Shown: positions 40,101 through 54,099 of the stretch, piece by piece
How positions within the stretch are numbered: the stretch's first letter is position 1
Layout of the letters: the number at the start of each line of letters is the position of its first letter
DNA from: Galbula dea
Taxonomy: Eukaryota; Chordata; Aves; Piciformes; Galbulidae
Reading direction: 5' to 3'
Assembly (NCBI GenBank): GCA_013399015.1
Contig: VWZX01013781.1
Location: 921,926-985,925, forward strand
DNA: 64,000 nucleotides
The notes under the pieces: generated by a model
The model's database searches: none
Told to the model about the DNA's origin: nothing
What the model saw: only the letters and a program-made list of their open reading frames with translations
Program-made: the position numbers and the translations under genes

Positions 40101-42739
40101 CAGTTAAACTGGAGATTGAGGCAAAAGTTGAGCACTAAGAAGCAAGCCTTGTGGTTTCAGGTAGATGGTTATGGTTATTTCCCTTTTTCCTTTATCTCAG
40201 TGACAGCCACTATTCTCTTTGTTTATAAACAACCTGGGTACAGACTGCTTGTATACCCCCACAGCTCAGTGTAGATCTCAAGCAGAAAGGAAAAAGGCAT
40301 TTGTGGTTTTGGTTTTAATATTTATGTGGAGGTATATCAATTAGAAAATCTATGGTTAAAGTCTGTAGGGATTTCCTGCAGTTTGACTTGGAAATGTCAC
40401 CTTAGATTTCCTGAGAAATCTATAGTATTTATTTAGTGGCTTGCTGTTATTTATCTTGCAAAGAATTTAGTACCAATTGGCCTAAGGAAGAAAACAGTTA
40501 CCATATTTTCTATTGTTTTCTTGAGAGTCTATCGAACACAACATGAATATTTTTCTGATAAAATCTTGGAACTGAGCTTTCAAAGAACACTTCAGTCCAA
40601 CACTATTCTTCAACATATAATGAGTGTTGCAAACAACATCGACATAAGAAAAATTGCTGCACTTACTTCAGCATGCTAATAGTTTGGATTTTGCTAACTG
40701 CCAGAATTAGATCTTTGTTAGTGTTGTGCATCCACAGGTGCAAAGGATTCACAAAGAACAGGGCATTGTCAGGCCAGTGAATCAAACTGAGTCATACAGA
40801 AGAACAATCTTTCAGTGTCACCATCAAATTCAGCTGCTCACTCCATGAAGCTGAAATCCATGACATAGTTAATTTTTCAGCTGCTGAGCACATTCACATA
40901 ATGTGGCTCATTCACTATGTGTTGCCTACTTCACGTATGAATGTGCATTCACTTGAAAAGCCCATGAATACCCTCAGGTTTACAACGCAGATATTGTAGT
41001 GTGGTGCATTCAGCTTATCTGCATAGCTCTAAGACTCACATGGCAGTATGAATTAATCAGAAATAAATGGTTCCCAACTCTAAAAGATACCAAAATACTA
41101 TAAAGAAGATTTAATCGGTTTTAGTCACACGCATACGAAAATACAAATTCTTGTGTGGAATCTGGGCTGTTGCAAATTTCCTCCAAACTGAATCTGAAGA
41201 AGAACCCTCTTTTCCCCATCTAGGAAATACAGAAAAAAGAAATCCTCAAAAAAATGGGTAAGTGAATATATAAGTATTAATATATTAGAGATGTTCGTAC
41301 AGCAGTGATGGTCTGAGGATACAGCGAAGGCAACACTGGCAGGTAGAATACTCAATACCCTAATGCAACACCTACCTACAAAAAGTTACCTTAGTATTGT
41401 TTTCTGTGTCTCTTCATCACTAACTTTAACACACATTTATCTTTAGAGTCAAAAGATGCATGTCATCTTAAAGGAAATCTTGCTATTTTCTGGGTAAAAT
41501 GCAAGAATGTTGTAATCCCATCCATGTTTTGTAACTAGATAGGCCTACTGTATTTCCTCAGATCTGTCCTTATGCCATAATAATCTTCAATCAATGTATT
41601 AAGTGCTGTGAGAGCAGAGTTAGCACTTGACTGTCTTCACAGTTGGTAAAGTTGCATTTTCAGTTACTGAATCCTCTGCATTTACTGCAGAGGTCCAGAA
41701 CAGATTGGTTTCAGGTATGGAGAAATCTGAGTTTATCTGAGAAGAGATAAGGCATATATATTAAGAATCATGCCTGGGCCAATCTGATGGCCTCTGTGGA
41801 GAAATTTAACTTTATCTGTGGGTTGAGGTGTATCTATCGGAACCACAGACATTGCATGACTCAGTGCAAGGCTATGAAGATCTCCAAATCATGGAAAAAA
41901 ACCCTCAAGAGTTAGCAACCTTTCCAGAAATGTGTTCTGAAGGGCCAGGAATCCAAGCCCCACAAAGTAAGTTGAGCAGGGAGATTCAGATCATAATGGT
42001 TCCTGGAGAGAGAGGCAATGACTATGAGTCTACAACACTGCTGATACCATGCACAAACTCTGTGACTGTTATCAACATGCCTTCCATAAGAAGGTCAATA
42101 CAAAACAAAGAAGGTAAAGGCAGCATCACCAATTAAACTGAAAGTGTTGCAACAAGGATAAGGAAAGCAAAACTCAGAGAACTGAAGATGCTCAGGTCAA
42201 AAAGGACAGACCACTTGGGTTAGAGCCTATCATCCAGAAATAATATGGATATGCAGCTGTGGGCCCAGTAGCAAGGGTCTTCAGGAGATTTGCACATTCA
42301 GAGGTAGTGTTATTAGAACAGAAAATACCAAATGGGGCCTTTCACACCACATTTTCTAAGAAAATGGGAATATAGTCTGTGCTATGATGGGTCATCACTC
42401 TGATCTCAGTAACTCTGGAGGATAATTGTTGTGCTCTGTGGCTGATAAGGCTTTAGAATAAACTTTAAAGGTGAGAACAATAAAAATATATGAAGAAGAA
42501 TGAAAAACAAGATAAAAATCACACAGGTTTGTCAAAGGTATATTATATATGGGTTTTTTTCTTGATGGGATGGATTTTTCAGATGAAGGAGATATACCAG
42601 TTATTCTACAGAGCCAATGGTACTTCATTGCACTGGAAACCATTTGTAAAGATTGGCACTGGGATAGGAAATATAAGGTAGAAAAGAGCAGAAAAACAGT
42701 AAATTTATGGATTCATAGATTTGTGATGAAGCTAGTGAA
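34150..42739. other. Non-coding, repeat-poor, AT-rich stretch
   Basis: About 8.6 kb with no recognised gene or transposon. Large parts are AT-rich, and 35220-35720 has dense TAAT/ATTA words and looks like conserved non-coding sequence in texture. The 169-codon frame at 36724-37233 and the 176-codon minus frame at 37356-37886 have no recognisable domain. The first is Leu/Ile/Thr-rich because the DNA is pyrimidine-rich. Confidence 0.5.
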
Positions 42740-43330
42740 AAGAACTGGTGACTGGAAGGAGGTTAGGAGCAGAATTTTTTAAGGTTCTGTCTTGGGACTA
42801 AACTTATTTAGTGTTTTTACAAGTAAATTTGATGCCAAATGAGAATATGCTATTGAAATATGCTACAGACACTCAGGTACAAGGGTTTAAACATCATAAG
42901 GGGAAAAAATGAATGATTTTGCAGACTCCCATAATAGAAATAGAATTACATGAAAAATGTTGAGAGGCAGGAATAATGTACATCCAGACAAAGAAGATTT
43001 TTCTGCTATAAACTAGGGGAATTGTGTAGAAACAACAAAGGAAGAAAAGGAGATGATAGTGTTAGTTACTTTCTTAATTATGATAGGTTACCAATTAGAT
43101 GAGGATGTGAAAAATGAAAATGAAATCTGTAAACATAAGTATGCCTAGCAGAAATGGGGAAGTATTAATGCCACCCCATTAAGCATCAATGAGATACCAT
43201 CTGTAATACTGTGTACAGTCAGAGATAAAAGTTCAAGAAAGAAGAATGTGAGCAGAGAGAAAGACTGCTAGGAAGGCTATATATAAAAACTATATTAAGA
43301 ATATATTAAAAGTGGAGTAGCTAATAGCAT
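42740..43330 (+). mobile_element. Decayed CR1 RT fragment
   Basis: GGTTCTGTCTTGGGACTAAA at 42783 and the following codons correspond to GSVLGP-LLFNLF of CR1 RT. Around 43155-43260 the sequence follows the CR1 segment encoding LPLYSAL-RPHLEYCVQF and the start of LERVQRRA, with many substitutions and indels. Position and orientation of the two anchor blocks agree with one plus-strand insertion whose ends cannot be placed. It is clearly much older than the copy at 61.5 kb. Confidence 0.6.
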
Positions 43331-43731
43331 GATCTTCTCAGATTAGAAAAAAATAAAATAGACATCACAAAACCAAGTAAGACCATCATTAGTGCATGTG
43401 GGTCACTAAAATGTCAATGGCAGTTCTAGGGTATATAGGAACAAATAGATGTGACTGCTGTCTGTGGAGGAGCTGGAGAATGAGTGGCTCACCTGTATGT
43501 GGGATAGGGTCTGTCAAAGAAATCTCATGAGCAAGCCAGCATGAGATACCAGCCAAGAGATCCCAAGCAGATCCCAGGGAATCTTGAGTTGTGATATCAC
43601 CAGGAACTCTATGCAGCAATAAGCAGACTTCCCTCCTTACAGAGCTGTGGAGAATCAGCTTCAGAGGCTGAAGTGGCATCAGAGTTTAGAGGAATGGTTA
43701 CTGCTGGCTGATGAAGGGCCAGGGCAGGCAG

Positions 43732-43764
43732 AGCAAGGCAAGGTAAGGCAAGGCAAGGCAAGGC
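43732..43764 (+). repeat. (AAGGC)n microsatellite
   Basis: About six pentamer units with one AAGGT variant. On the minus strand the repeat is read as CTTGC and gives a spurious Leu-Pro-Cys-Leu-Ala repeat in a short open frame, which is not a protein. Confidence 0.9.
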
Positions 43765-46700
43765 CCATCCCTCTAATGTGTTCCAGTCCTTAGTGGAGGA
43801 CATTTTGTGTCATCTACAATCAGTTAATTTGAGGCTAGGAATATATATATAGTTCTTATTTTAAAATGTCAGAAGAAACACTCATTTATCTTAGTACATC
43901 TGTTTGGTAACCATGCACATCACTGGCATAAAGAATATTATTCCCCTTAATAAGCATTATTTGAGTGACTCAAACAAAAATGGGAGCTGTGGAGGTTTTT
44001 TGCAATCACCCTGATAAGGGAGTTGCCTGTCAGCCCTCCTATTTCCTCATGTCAGCATTTCCCTGCATACCCTCCTGAATATTTTGGTGTATTGCTTTTT
44101 AATTCTGCCCTGCTCTTGTGAAGCAGATCTCATAAAATTGCCCAGAGCTCTTTGTTTCCAGAGCTAAAGGGGACCCAGATATCCCAAAGCTTGCCTGGGG
44201 TCTCACTGGAACTGAAACCTGCCATGGGAGGAAACCAAAACACTGTAACTTACGTGATCACACTTTGCTCTGCATCCAAGGCTATTCTTAACTGTTGCCC
44301 CTCTGCAGGTCACATCCAGATGTGTTTGCTTCTACCCTTCATATTTACATGCTGTACACAGAAGCAAGACATAGGCAGCAACCTTGTGAGAACTTCTCCA
44401 TAGAATAAGACCATGCTGCTTCCTTCTCTGGGGAGAAGCAAAGCTGAGAGCTGCAGTGCAAAGGCAGACAGCAGAAAAGAGGTGAGAGTATTGCTGGATC
44501 TTTGTGATGTTTACCTACTACTAAGCATTCAAAGAAATAGAAAAGTAAAAGGCAAATCAAGGACCTGGGACCAAAAACAGACTAAAATTTTCATGTTTTA
44601 GGAAATATGCAAAACCATGTAAAAAAAAAAAGTCAAAATTGTAAGAGAAGGAATAATTTCTACTTCTTTACTGACCTGATTCTGTACTTCTAGGATTGTT
44701 GGGAAATCTCCTGCTGACTTCACAAAACCCAGAGCTTGTTTGGTGCTGAGTACAGCTGAATACTCACACTGATTGCTCATCTTGTTCTGATACATTGCAG
44801 CTTCTCTGTGTATGATACTGCATTTCCCTGGGCTTACAGGGCACCTTTTGGTGTGCTGAAAAAGTTTAATCTGGTAGGTAAGCAAAATACTGAATCTCTG
44901 AATATAAACTTTAAGAATCAATCAAGTGGGGAAAAGTCAAGCTAAGTGGGAGGAAAGGGCAGGATAAAGCATCTGGAGCGTATTTTAAACTCTAAACATT
45001 TTCATGTATATAATAACAGCATGTAATCCACATGGGACAAATCTTGCAGTGATCTTTCAGGAGAAGTTCCCACTTACACCACATACCACATACTCTGTGC
45101 CTGTAAGGTCATGGGGTTGTTGCCTTCCCAGAGTTCCTAAATTTTATATGTCTATACTATGTGTACATATATATGTAGGATGACGCTTCCCAGGGGAGAG
45201 CATCTAGGGATGGTGAGAAAGCTTATGTATTTTGGTGACCTTGAGAGCTATGCCAATGAGGGAAATTAACTCTTGGGAGGCCTACTGAAGCCCCAGATAG
45301 GAAACTAAATTTCAGAAATGCAGGAAAGCAGACATTCCTTGAAACTAGTTGATAAGAAGGGATAGTAGAGGCCTCTCTCACAGAGAAGGACTCAGGATAT
45401 TGCCTTTAATAATGTCCAGGAAAGAAATTTTCTGCTACAATTAGCAGAAACACATGGAGAAAGAGATGATCTGTCACTTTTCTAGATAATGAACATGAGC
45501 ACCTTCACCAAACTTTGATCAAATCCCACATTTCTCACCCATGCTGCATGGGGAAGACTCTGGAACAGCAACACATCATTTCCTTTTTCTTTCCCCCTAC
45601 TGATTCCTAGTTTTTTTCTGTGCACACTGGGTAAAAACTCCACATGCACGTACATGTACATTGGTGTGAAGTTTGTGTAAAAAGTTGGTAATTACAGCTA
45701 GAGGTATACTTTTATTTGATACACCGCTGAATAGCTCTGGCTTTGCAATTTCTCTGTTCTCAAACCCAGTGCATTGTAAGCATATACAAAAATATGGAAG
45801 ATGGATGTAAGCAGAAAGTCACTAGGAAAGCTTGATTGATGCCTCTTGAGGCTTTTTATACTCAAAAGTGAACAGCTGAGTGCATCCTGTCATCATTCAG
45901 GATGAATTTGCACCCTACATTAAATTACAAGGCACTGACAAGAAAGCAGTTTTGGGGGACAAATTGTTCTCCCTGTGTTTTAGAACCACTTGATGCATTC
46001 TGCATACCCTGACTCTATAAATATAAAACTACACACAAATCTATACATATGCATGTATGTGTGGTTATGAAGAACACAGTAGCAGAGGTGGGGCTACCAG
46101 ACTTTATGTTAACTGTTATGGCTGACTGTGATGCCCCTCAGGTACCCAAAGCCACAGCCCTACTGCTGTATTTGTGAATGTTCAGCATGGGGCTTTGAGG
46201 TCAATGGGTAAGAAATCATTTAAATAAGTTGTTTGTTTGGGACTTTTCTGCAGTCTTGCTGGGGAGCTCCAGGGAGAAGCCTTTCTGAAAAGAGCAAAAT
46301 TGAAACGTAAGCTGGTGAGGAGAAAAGCTTCCTGCTGTTATGGATATTTCTATAGAAGGGTGAGGATGTTGAAACCCAGGAAAATTGGGACAAAATGAGA
46401 GCTGGCTGCCAGGCTGAGCCTTCAAAGAGGCTGACCACCAGCCGTGCTGCAGAACAGCAGTCACTAGAGGCACTTTCAGATGAAAGCTGGGTCTGCCATG
46501 GCCCACATGGGATATCCCACAGAAGGGCCCCAGGGCAACAAGATGCTTTCCCCTGGCATGATTACCCTCTGAGCCCGGGGAAACAGACTTCAATCCAGCC
46601 CCCTGTTTTCTTCTTTTGGACTTGTGCCAACCTGCTACAGATTCAGATGCTAGGACTATCATTATCTCTCTTGCAGACCTCCTCTGGCAAAAGGGCTGTA

Positions 46701-49700
46701 TTGTCTCAGTGGGGTTTGTGGGATGTGGCTCCCTGTCATCACACCCATAGCAGTATAAATTACTGTCATATCCTCAGGACGATGTGACAAATCCTTTACA
46801 CTGGCTGAGTCACTCTGAGGCTCTCCAAGGATTTCAGCTTCATTTTCAGTGCTGAACATACAATCCATATTGTAACAGTATTATTCAAAAATAACTTGTG
46901 TAAGAAGTCTGCGTGTTTCTTTAGTTAATGACCGGTGTCAATTCTACATTTGAGGGTGCATAACTTTCTAATAGCATAGTATTTCTGCATTTTGTAGGGT
47001 GGCTGTTGCACCAAAGACAATTAAACTGAAGCATGTGCTCAGTTAAATCTGGTAGTCAGCCAGTTGGGCACATTATCTCCTGATGTTCCACACTTTCAGA
47101 GGAAATCCTGTAGTGCAAAGGGTTTGGCTGCAAAGGCAAGAGCCATCTCTAAATACTTGTGCTACCTCAGCTACTTCAATCAGTCTGGCCACATTAAAGC
47201 ATAATTCTTTTGCTCAGGCAAATGTGCCTCTCTGTGCACTTCACAATTCTTTCCCATTCCAAGGACTTAATCAAAGTTGGAAGATCAGTCCTTGCAGCAA
47301 AACAAAGAAAATTTTGCATCTGAAGTTTACAGGTGGGAAAATAAATGCCATCTGTGCCAAAAGTCAAAATTGCTGCAAAATCTTATTATCAGATCACAGG
47401 ATATAATGCCTTCTCTGCTTTTAAAAATGCAAACAAACTCCTGCAGGCACATTAGAAAGAGAAGGGGGCAGTTAAGGCTAAGCAACAATCAGATGTATTT
47501 CAGAAGGCAGACTTTAATCTAAATAGTGTGAGATTGCTACTGCCACAATAGCAACAGAAAAGAGATAGAAAAAAGCTAGCTAGCTAAAGTTTGAGAAAAG
47601 TAAATTCCCTATCAAAAAACACATGATACAATAGTACTTTGGACTAAGACATGCACTGCTCAAGCTTGGGCACATGTTGATGTGTGTATATATGTATTGA
47701 TACATGTGATGTGTTCTCCATTCATAAAACATAAGCCATCTGCCTCCCCCAACATCACATAGCTGATGGAGGTGGCTTGGGAGATCTTTTGAATAACAAA
47801 TAATGTTGATTATGAGCTTGCTGGTTTTAGTGTATGTTTACCACAGCAAAGACAAGCTCTATGGTTTCCTATACTATTTTTCTTGCTTAGCTTCTGTACT
47901 CCCTCTGTTGTGTATAATTGTGCTACAGTATAAAGGAACCTCCTGTGGTATATAATAAATGTATAAAGATGATATTTACTGACAGTCTCCACTCAGACAA
48001 TAGGATAAAGGAAGAATTGAACCCTGTTTGCAAAAAGAAAGGCACTATTAATAGAAACAGTGTGTGTATCAGGAGGTGTTTACTCAATCACTGGTAACTT
48101 GCAGCACTCCAGAACATAGCAAGCCCCTGCTGGGACCAAGCATGTAACATTCCTAAACCCATACACAGTCCATTCCATGGAGATGTACTACTTCCAAAAC
48201 CAGGCCATGAACGAAACTCATCATTCTGTTCCTACACAACCCAAATCTTCAATCAAGTTTCCTCTTCCAGCCTAGAACAGACCTCAAAGAAGGTGTTTAG
48301 CCCTTCACTTCCTTCTCCAGGTAAGTGTATGGCTTCACCATGCTCCTCATGCAGACTCCATGATGACTGTTCAGCTTCCTTTTGCTAGCCCTGTGGTAGA
48401 CATCCATCCATGAAGCTCTTCGGTAGCAAGCACAGAGCCAGCAAAACACTCATACACTTGTTCTGTTCCTTCCTGTTTAATATTTCCAGTTGCCAGGCAT
48501 TCCTGCTTTTTGGCTGCTCAGCTGGTTTCCAGGATTGTTGCCTATACTACTGTTCCTCAACATTGTGGCATCATATCCTGAAGAAAGACTGGTGCAAGAC
48601 AGTTTCCCATTTGAGTAATCTTTTTGTTCAAGCAGGAAGGATGATTCCTTTTTGTCATCCCTACAGGCTTCTCCTCCAGTGACAAACATGAATTTTTATT
48701 GTATTTGTTATAATGATGAATTCTCAAGCAAAGACCATCAAGTATTGTAAATCAATATGGCTTTGCTGGATTCAGAAGAGTCATGCTGATTTACTTCAAC
48801 CAATGATGTATCCTTGTCTGTCTACCGTAACAGAACACTTCTCTCAGAAGCAAATTAAATATAGTAGGATTTCAGACAGTTGGGTGACTCCCTGGACTGT
48901 GCATTTAATTTCTTTTGTATTATTTTTGTCATTATCCTTGCATTCCCTATAAGGCTTTCTGCCTGACTTACTGCAGCTATGATTCAGACTTGGTGAAAAC
49001 TGTTTTAACTTTGACAATAACACATACCATATCTGTGACTTCTGCACTTCTATTAGTGAGTCAAAAAAAAGAGCTTCGGAATTGCTGGTTTCCCACTATC
49101 TCTAAGGAGTCTGAAGATAAGACTTCCTCTTCAGTTCCACCCACTGGGAAATCATTAGCACAGTTCCCTTACAGAACTCCCTACAACATGCTGTTCCCAG
49201 GCACTCTTTCTCCTCCTGGATTGTCTTGGTGTCAGGAAATGTGATTTTTTTTTTTTTTTACATTTTCAGGCAAGCTTATAGTTTGTTGTGATATGCTAGA
49301 ATAACACATCGTAGTCCTAGACTCTGGAGACCATCCTGAGCATAATTGGATCTATATTGAGCCTGTGATTCTTTAAGGCTTTCTCATACATATGGTGTGT
49401 GTATTTCACACCATACTATGCCACTTCTTCTCCCATCTCATGACATGGCTCTGAGAAATACCAAAGAGCTGAGAAACCTATTTGTCCTTAAGTTGCTGTT
49501 TCCTTTTTGAACACTGGCAATAAAAGTCTAGTCAAGTGCCAGAGCTAGTCCATTTTTAATTTCCAATTCAATTAAGCACATAAGAAAAAGGATTTGTAGT
49601 TGGCAGTTGTTGCCTGAAGGTCCTGGTTAAAAAAATGGCTCACAGGAGTCGTTTGGGTAAGCAAAGGACAGGTTTTTTGGCTGTCTAAAATCTTCCCTCA

Positions 49701-50190
49701 TTTTCCCTCTTCCTCTCTATCTGCTCTTTACTCCTGCAGTTGTCTCCTGGCTCCTTCTATTTAACCCATTCCCATCCTCCCCATGCCCAACCTGAGCAAG
49801 GGTTTCAGCAGCCTTTCTCCAGGAAAGCAATCCTTGACATCTTGGACCTCCTCCCTCCAGGGGCCAACTCAGTCTGAATAATTCATGTTAACCACTCAAC
49901 AAGGGGTGGGACTGGAAAACTCCTTAAGCTTTCCTATGAGCTTAAGTTGTGTTTGGAGCCAGGGTGCAGGCAGTGACCCACTCCCCAGCCCCAAGGGAGC
50001 AGCAAGGGTGAAGATTTTGGGAGATGCCAGGCACTTGATCTGTGCATGTCTGCTTAAAAATAGAGCCCATCCAAATTTCCGTTCTTAAATACGTTACTCA
50101 CACATACCTACAGCTCTCAACAGATTAATATTTAATTGGCATTAGACAGGCAGTGATGATCTGCAGAAAGCTTTGTGAAGATGTTTGTTC

Positions 50191-50250
50191 AAAAAAAACC
50201 CCAACAAAACCCAAAAATAAATTTTAAAAAAGGCAAAACAAAACAAAAAA
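50191..50250 (+). repeat. A-rich tract with CCC/CCCC runs
   Basis: Dominated by A runs of 3 to 8 interrupted by CCCC, CCC and single C or G residues, with a later CAAAA repeat (CAAAACAAAACAAAAAAG). Low-complexity sequence, possibly an old A-rich tail. Confidence 0.8.
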
Positions 50251-50639
50251 GAATGACCAAAAGAACATACTTCCTCACCCCAAAGGGTCCTCCAGCCCAT
50301 GGAAGCAGGAGAGACTGTCTTTACGAACAGATAAGGTCAAGCAAGACCATAAGGCATGGGAGGAGCAGAATGCTGCAGAGGAGTGATTCCCAAAGGCAGA
50401 CCGTACGTCTTCTGTCCTGTGACTGTCAGCTCAGCCCATATCTACAGTTTAAGGGTTCCTGCTGTGTAGATGATGCTTATTGCTGTAGAGCATTCCGGTC
50501 TCTTCTCTTCCTCTGGACAAATGTTACTTCCATGGTTTTCTGTGGGAATCCCACCAGCACCATGTGGGAATTCAAGAGGCAAATTTTATTTTGGTAACAC
50601 CAAAATAAAACAAAAACCCCGAGAGATCAAAACTAGGAA

Positions 50640-50739
50640 GGACAAAGGTACTTTTACAAGGAATAAATTATTTGGAAGCCTCTTGCTTTGGACAAAGGGA
50701 CCTTTACAGAGAACAAATTATTTGGAGGCCTCTTGTCTC
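50640..50739 (+). repeat. 50-bp tandem duplication
   Basis: Unit 1 (50640-50689) and unit 2 (50690-50739) both begin GGACAAAGG and share AAATTATTTGGA and GCCTCTTG at the same spacing. They differ at under ten positions without indels, so this is a local duplication that has since diverged. No family is recognised. Confidence 0.88.
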
Positions 50740-53407
50740 TTCCTTGCACTACCAGATGTAAAGCTTGCTCATCTACTCTTCTTTTAAACAAGACTTCCCT
50801 ATCTGGCATGCAGCTGTAGAAGTACAGACAATGAATTTACATGAGAGCTCCTAGCAGCTTCCATGCCTCTTTGGCAGATTTGTACAAACTGGATATGACA
50901 TTACCAGCAGCCAGCCACATCCTGCTCCAATAAACACTATTATTTATTATTAAACTAAAGGGGACTTAGCTCAGCAAGGGCTAGGGGGTTGAACACTGAT
51001 GCCTAGTGTGTGGAGTAAGTCAAACATAGGTTTTCCCCACATCCAGGCTGTGACAGTGGTAAGTTTAAGGCAGAAAAGGACACAAGGAAGAATTCTACAA
51101 CCACTACAGAAAGCTAGGGTTTGGGAAATCCTTCCCAAAAGCCCAGTTACTCTCACCAATCATCTTATACTTGAACAAACTCTACAGTTAGCTTATACTC
51201 TACAAGACTTTTCCATGTTCTCCATTTTTCACTGAGAAACTGAGTGACCACTGTGCTAACCTCATTTCTGTTTCCCAGTGGCACCCTTCAGCTTTGCTCC
51301 TAATTTCTGCCTGATATACATGAACTGAATTAAGCATGAAAAGGCCCAAACCTCGGTGTCAACCAGGACTCTTTCGTGCAGAAGAGGGTAAGTATTCCAC
51401 TCCAGACATCACATAGGGAAAGATCTTCCCAAACCCCTATCAAATAACTATATTGGTTCTCTTTCATTGCAGTCCACTTTCTAATGCCCCCATTCAGGTT
51501 CTCTGCTCCCCAGGGACCTCTGCAGAGTGGTTTCTGGGCAGCAACCCAGGAAGTCTATAGTTCTCCAATCGGTGATGGGGTCAAGACTCTGACTATGCTT
51601 AGATGCAGGCTCAAGGAACACAGAAGCTCTGAAGGGCAGAAAGAGTATCCCAAAGAGCCGCATTCCAAAGGAAACAAGAAGACCCATGAGGTTTCTAGAT
51701 ACGTGATTTAAAAGGTGTTTCTTGAGAGGTGAGATAGGGCTGAGTTGCAAGGGCTTAGGTCTTTGAGGTAAGGCTAAGCAAGGAGGGTTCTTGAAGGAAA
51801 GGAAGGGTGTTCTCAGAAATTCACTCCAGGCTCACTTTTAGGCATACACAACCCTGTGGACAAAGGCATCATGTGCCACTGCATGCAATCACTGTGCCTT
51901 GTTGAAGTCTCATGTCAGCCTTGCTGAAAGGGAAGTGAGGACAGGAGAACCAGAGACAAAATGGATTTTGGAGTCCTTTTTCAGGAAGCAAGGTTCCTGG
52001 GGTGCTGGGTGCTGGAAGAGAGCCACTGGGAAACAACAGTCAACATCAAGTGAAGGGGCCAGCCATTCTGCTTCTCAGTGAGAAATTTGGCTACAGCTGA
52101 GGTGAGTGCTGGTCTGGGTTTGGAAAAACCCATTAAGCATAACTGGGCAGAGTGGTGGAAAGGGTTCAGCAAGGGAATCCTGGACTGCAGGGAGTTCTGG
52201 GCTGCTGAGGGAGAGGTAGGAATGTCATGCTGTGGGATACCACAGATCTGATGGCAATCCAAGAGACAGTCTTGGGTTTAGGAAACAGAAGCTGTGGAGG
52301 TGGTTCACATGTCTTGGAAAACTGACCCAAGAGGAAGCTTAGCCTCATTACTAGAAGTTTTCCCATGGACAAAACGAGACAAGGTGTTCCCATGGGTCTT
52401 AGTCATGCACATTTAAGCCTGGAATTGGGGATCTGACAAGGGAGAGGGCTTTCTCTGGAGGCTACTAAGGCCCATGCCTTTGGCAATAGGTGCCCAGCAT
52501 GAATTTCCTGGCACAGCCTTCATCTAAGTATATGTTATTCAAAAGGTTCTTTTTGGAAATGGACGATTTGACAACATGTAATGGTACTAATATTTCCAGT
52601 CCATGCTTTCCTATATAAAATCAAAATGCCTTCCACTCTCTCACACTTGGCCCAAATAGGCCATGTGACAAGATATATTTAACTATGCCTCTGTGAAATC
52701 TCAAGACTATTGTCCAAAATTTAGCTTGCATCTGCTTTTCAGTATAGAAGATATTGATGTGCCTGACAGACAGTGGTTTCATCACACAGGCAAGCTCACT
52801 ATATATAATATTTTCAACAACGGCAGGAGAGAACATTTGGAGGGGGTGAGATGATAGCAAACTGGATGCTGCGACACATGGCTTTAAAGCTTGCTCTGAT
52901 TTCCTGTTATCCACATACAATTGGAGAGCAGACTTCAATGCTGAAGCAAAAAAATAAGAAAGTAAAGTAGCAAAGAAGGATTGAGTGGCTCCCATGAAAT
53001 CACAGGGCTTCCCAGACTGTGTTTTCAGCCGGGACTCCATTCTTCTTTTCCCTCACAGAGCCACGTTCCAGCAAATTTACTCTTACCCATAGAATCCTTT
53101 CTTTTTGACATACTTTTCTGCCTATCAGCAACATTGCCTAAATTGTCTCCTCCTCTTCTTCCAAGAGAAAGTCTTAGTAATTAGTATATATCTGCATGAA
53201 ATTTTTCCCACAGAAACCTACAAACTCCACAAAGATGCTTTTCTTGAAAATGTTTGAAGATTGAGGTTTGCAGCATAAGTTAATAGAAGGTGATGGTGTA
53301 CCAAAGGGATGTCAGGTGAGGATAGACCTTAAAGGGCTGTATGTGACACAATGAAAATTGAAAGCTAATGAAGAAATACAGAGACTGTCAACAATAGAGC
53401 ATAAGGC
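50740..53407. other. Non-coding, no element recognised
   Basis: Ordinary sequence. The 139-codon minus frame at 52621-53040 has no recognisable motif. Confidence 0.5.
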
Positions 53408-53560
53408 TAGGAAATCAAACTCTCTCTATGGACATACTCAAAAGATGACTGCATGCGGTCCTGGGCAACCAGTTATAAGGTTGCCATGCTTGAGCAGAGG
53501 GGTTGGATCAGATGACCTCCAGAGTTCCCTTCCAACCTCTACTATTCTGGGATTGTGTGA
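53408..53560 (+). mobile_element. CR1 LINE, 3' end fragment
   Basis: Plus-strand CR1. The end of the RT frame is seen in decayed form (TCTCTATGGACATACTCAAA parallels the codons for SLE-FK). Then come GGTCCTGGGCAACC, CTTGAGCAGAGGGGTTGG, CAGATGACCTCCAGAG and CCTTCCAACCTCTAC, ending with ATTCTGGGATTGTGTGA. The terminal octamers are partly mutated. This CCTCCAGAG type of 3'UTR differs from the ATCTTGAGG type at 61.5 kb, so it belongs to another CR1 subfamily. Confidence 0.88.
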
Positions 53561-54099
53561 AATTATCTTTGCAACACCATATTAGATGAATACCTGGAGG
53601 ACAAGACAGTTCTATTTGTCAAAGCAGGCGAGGTGTTGGAAATATGTTTTATATAAGTAGATAAACTGACTAGATTGTGGATATCTTACTCAGAAAGATC
53701 TGGAATGTGGTTGAATTCAGAACTGATGCCCAGCATAAGAGCCTGGCCTGCAAGCAATTTAGTTGCATTTTCCACAGCATTGAAGCATGTAAGGTCTTTC
53801 TGGCATTCTTGATCTTGATCAAACAGGTAGGCATCCATGGGAATGATAGAAAGAAACAGTCTCAGATGTTAGTTTGAACAGGGAAAGAGTCTGCTATGGC
53901 AAGGAGGTTCTGAAGCAGTTCTGTGTTTCTGTAGAGAAGGTAGTTCAGCTGACCATAATTATCCACAGGAAACTCTTTTTATCTATCCTTAAAACAATCC
54001 ATTTTTGTACATTTCTATGTTACAGTTTTTTTCCAGAACTGAGTTTTCTAGCTTTCATACGAGGATGTCAAATTTAATAGCTCCACAAAAGTCAAGACA
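53561..54099. other. Non-coding gap between CR1 fragments
   Basis: No element or gene recognised. Short frames only. Confidence 0.5.

Larger units (their letters stand above)
43331..50639. other. Non-coding, no element recognised
   Basis: About 7.3 kb without supported genes. Holds the AAGGC microsatellite at 43732-43764, alternating purine/pyrimidine AT/AC stretches near 45150-45180, 46030-46065 and 47685-47710, a 12-bp AGCT palindrome run at 47574-47585, a T run near 49246-49259 and an A/C-rich tract at about 50191-50250. Confidence 0.5.

Noticed and set aside
43609..43803. Repeat-containing small protein on the minus strand
   Set aside because: The apparent peptide repeat is the translated (AAGGC)n microsatellite.
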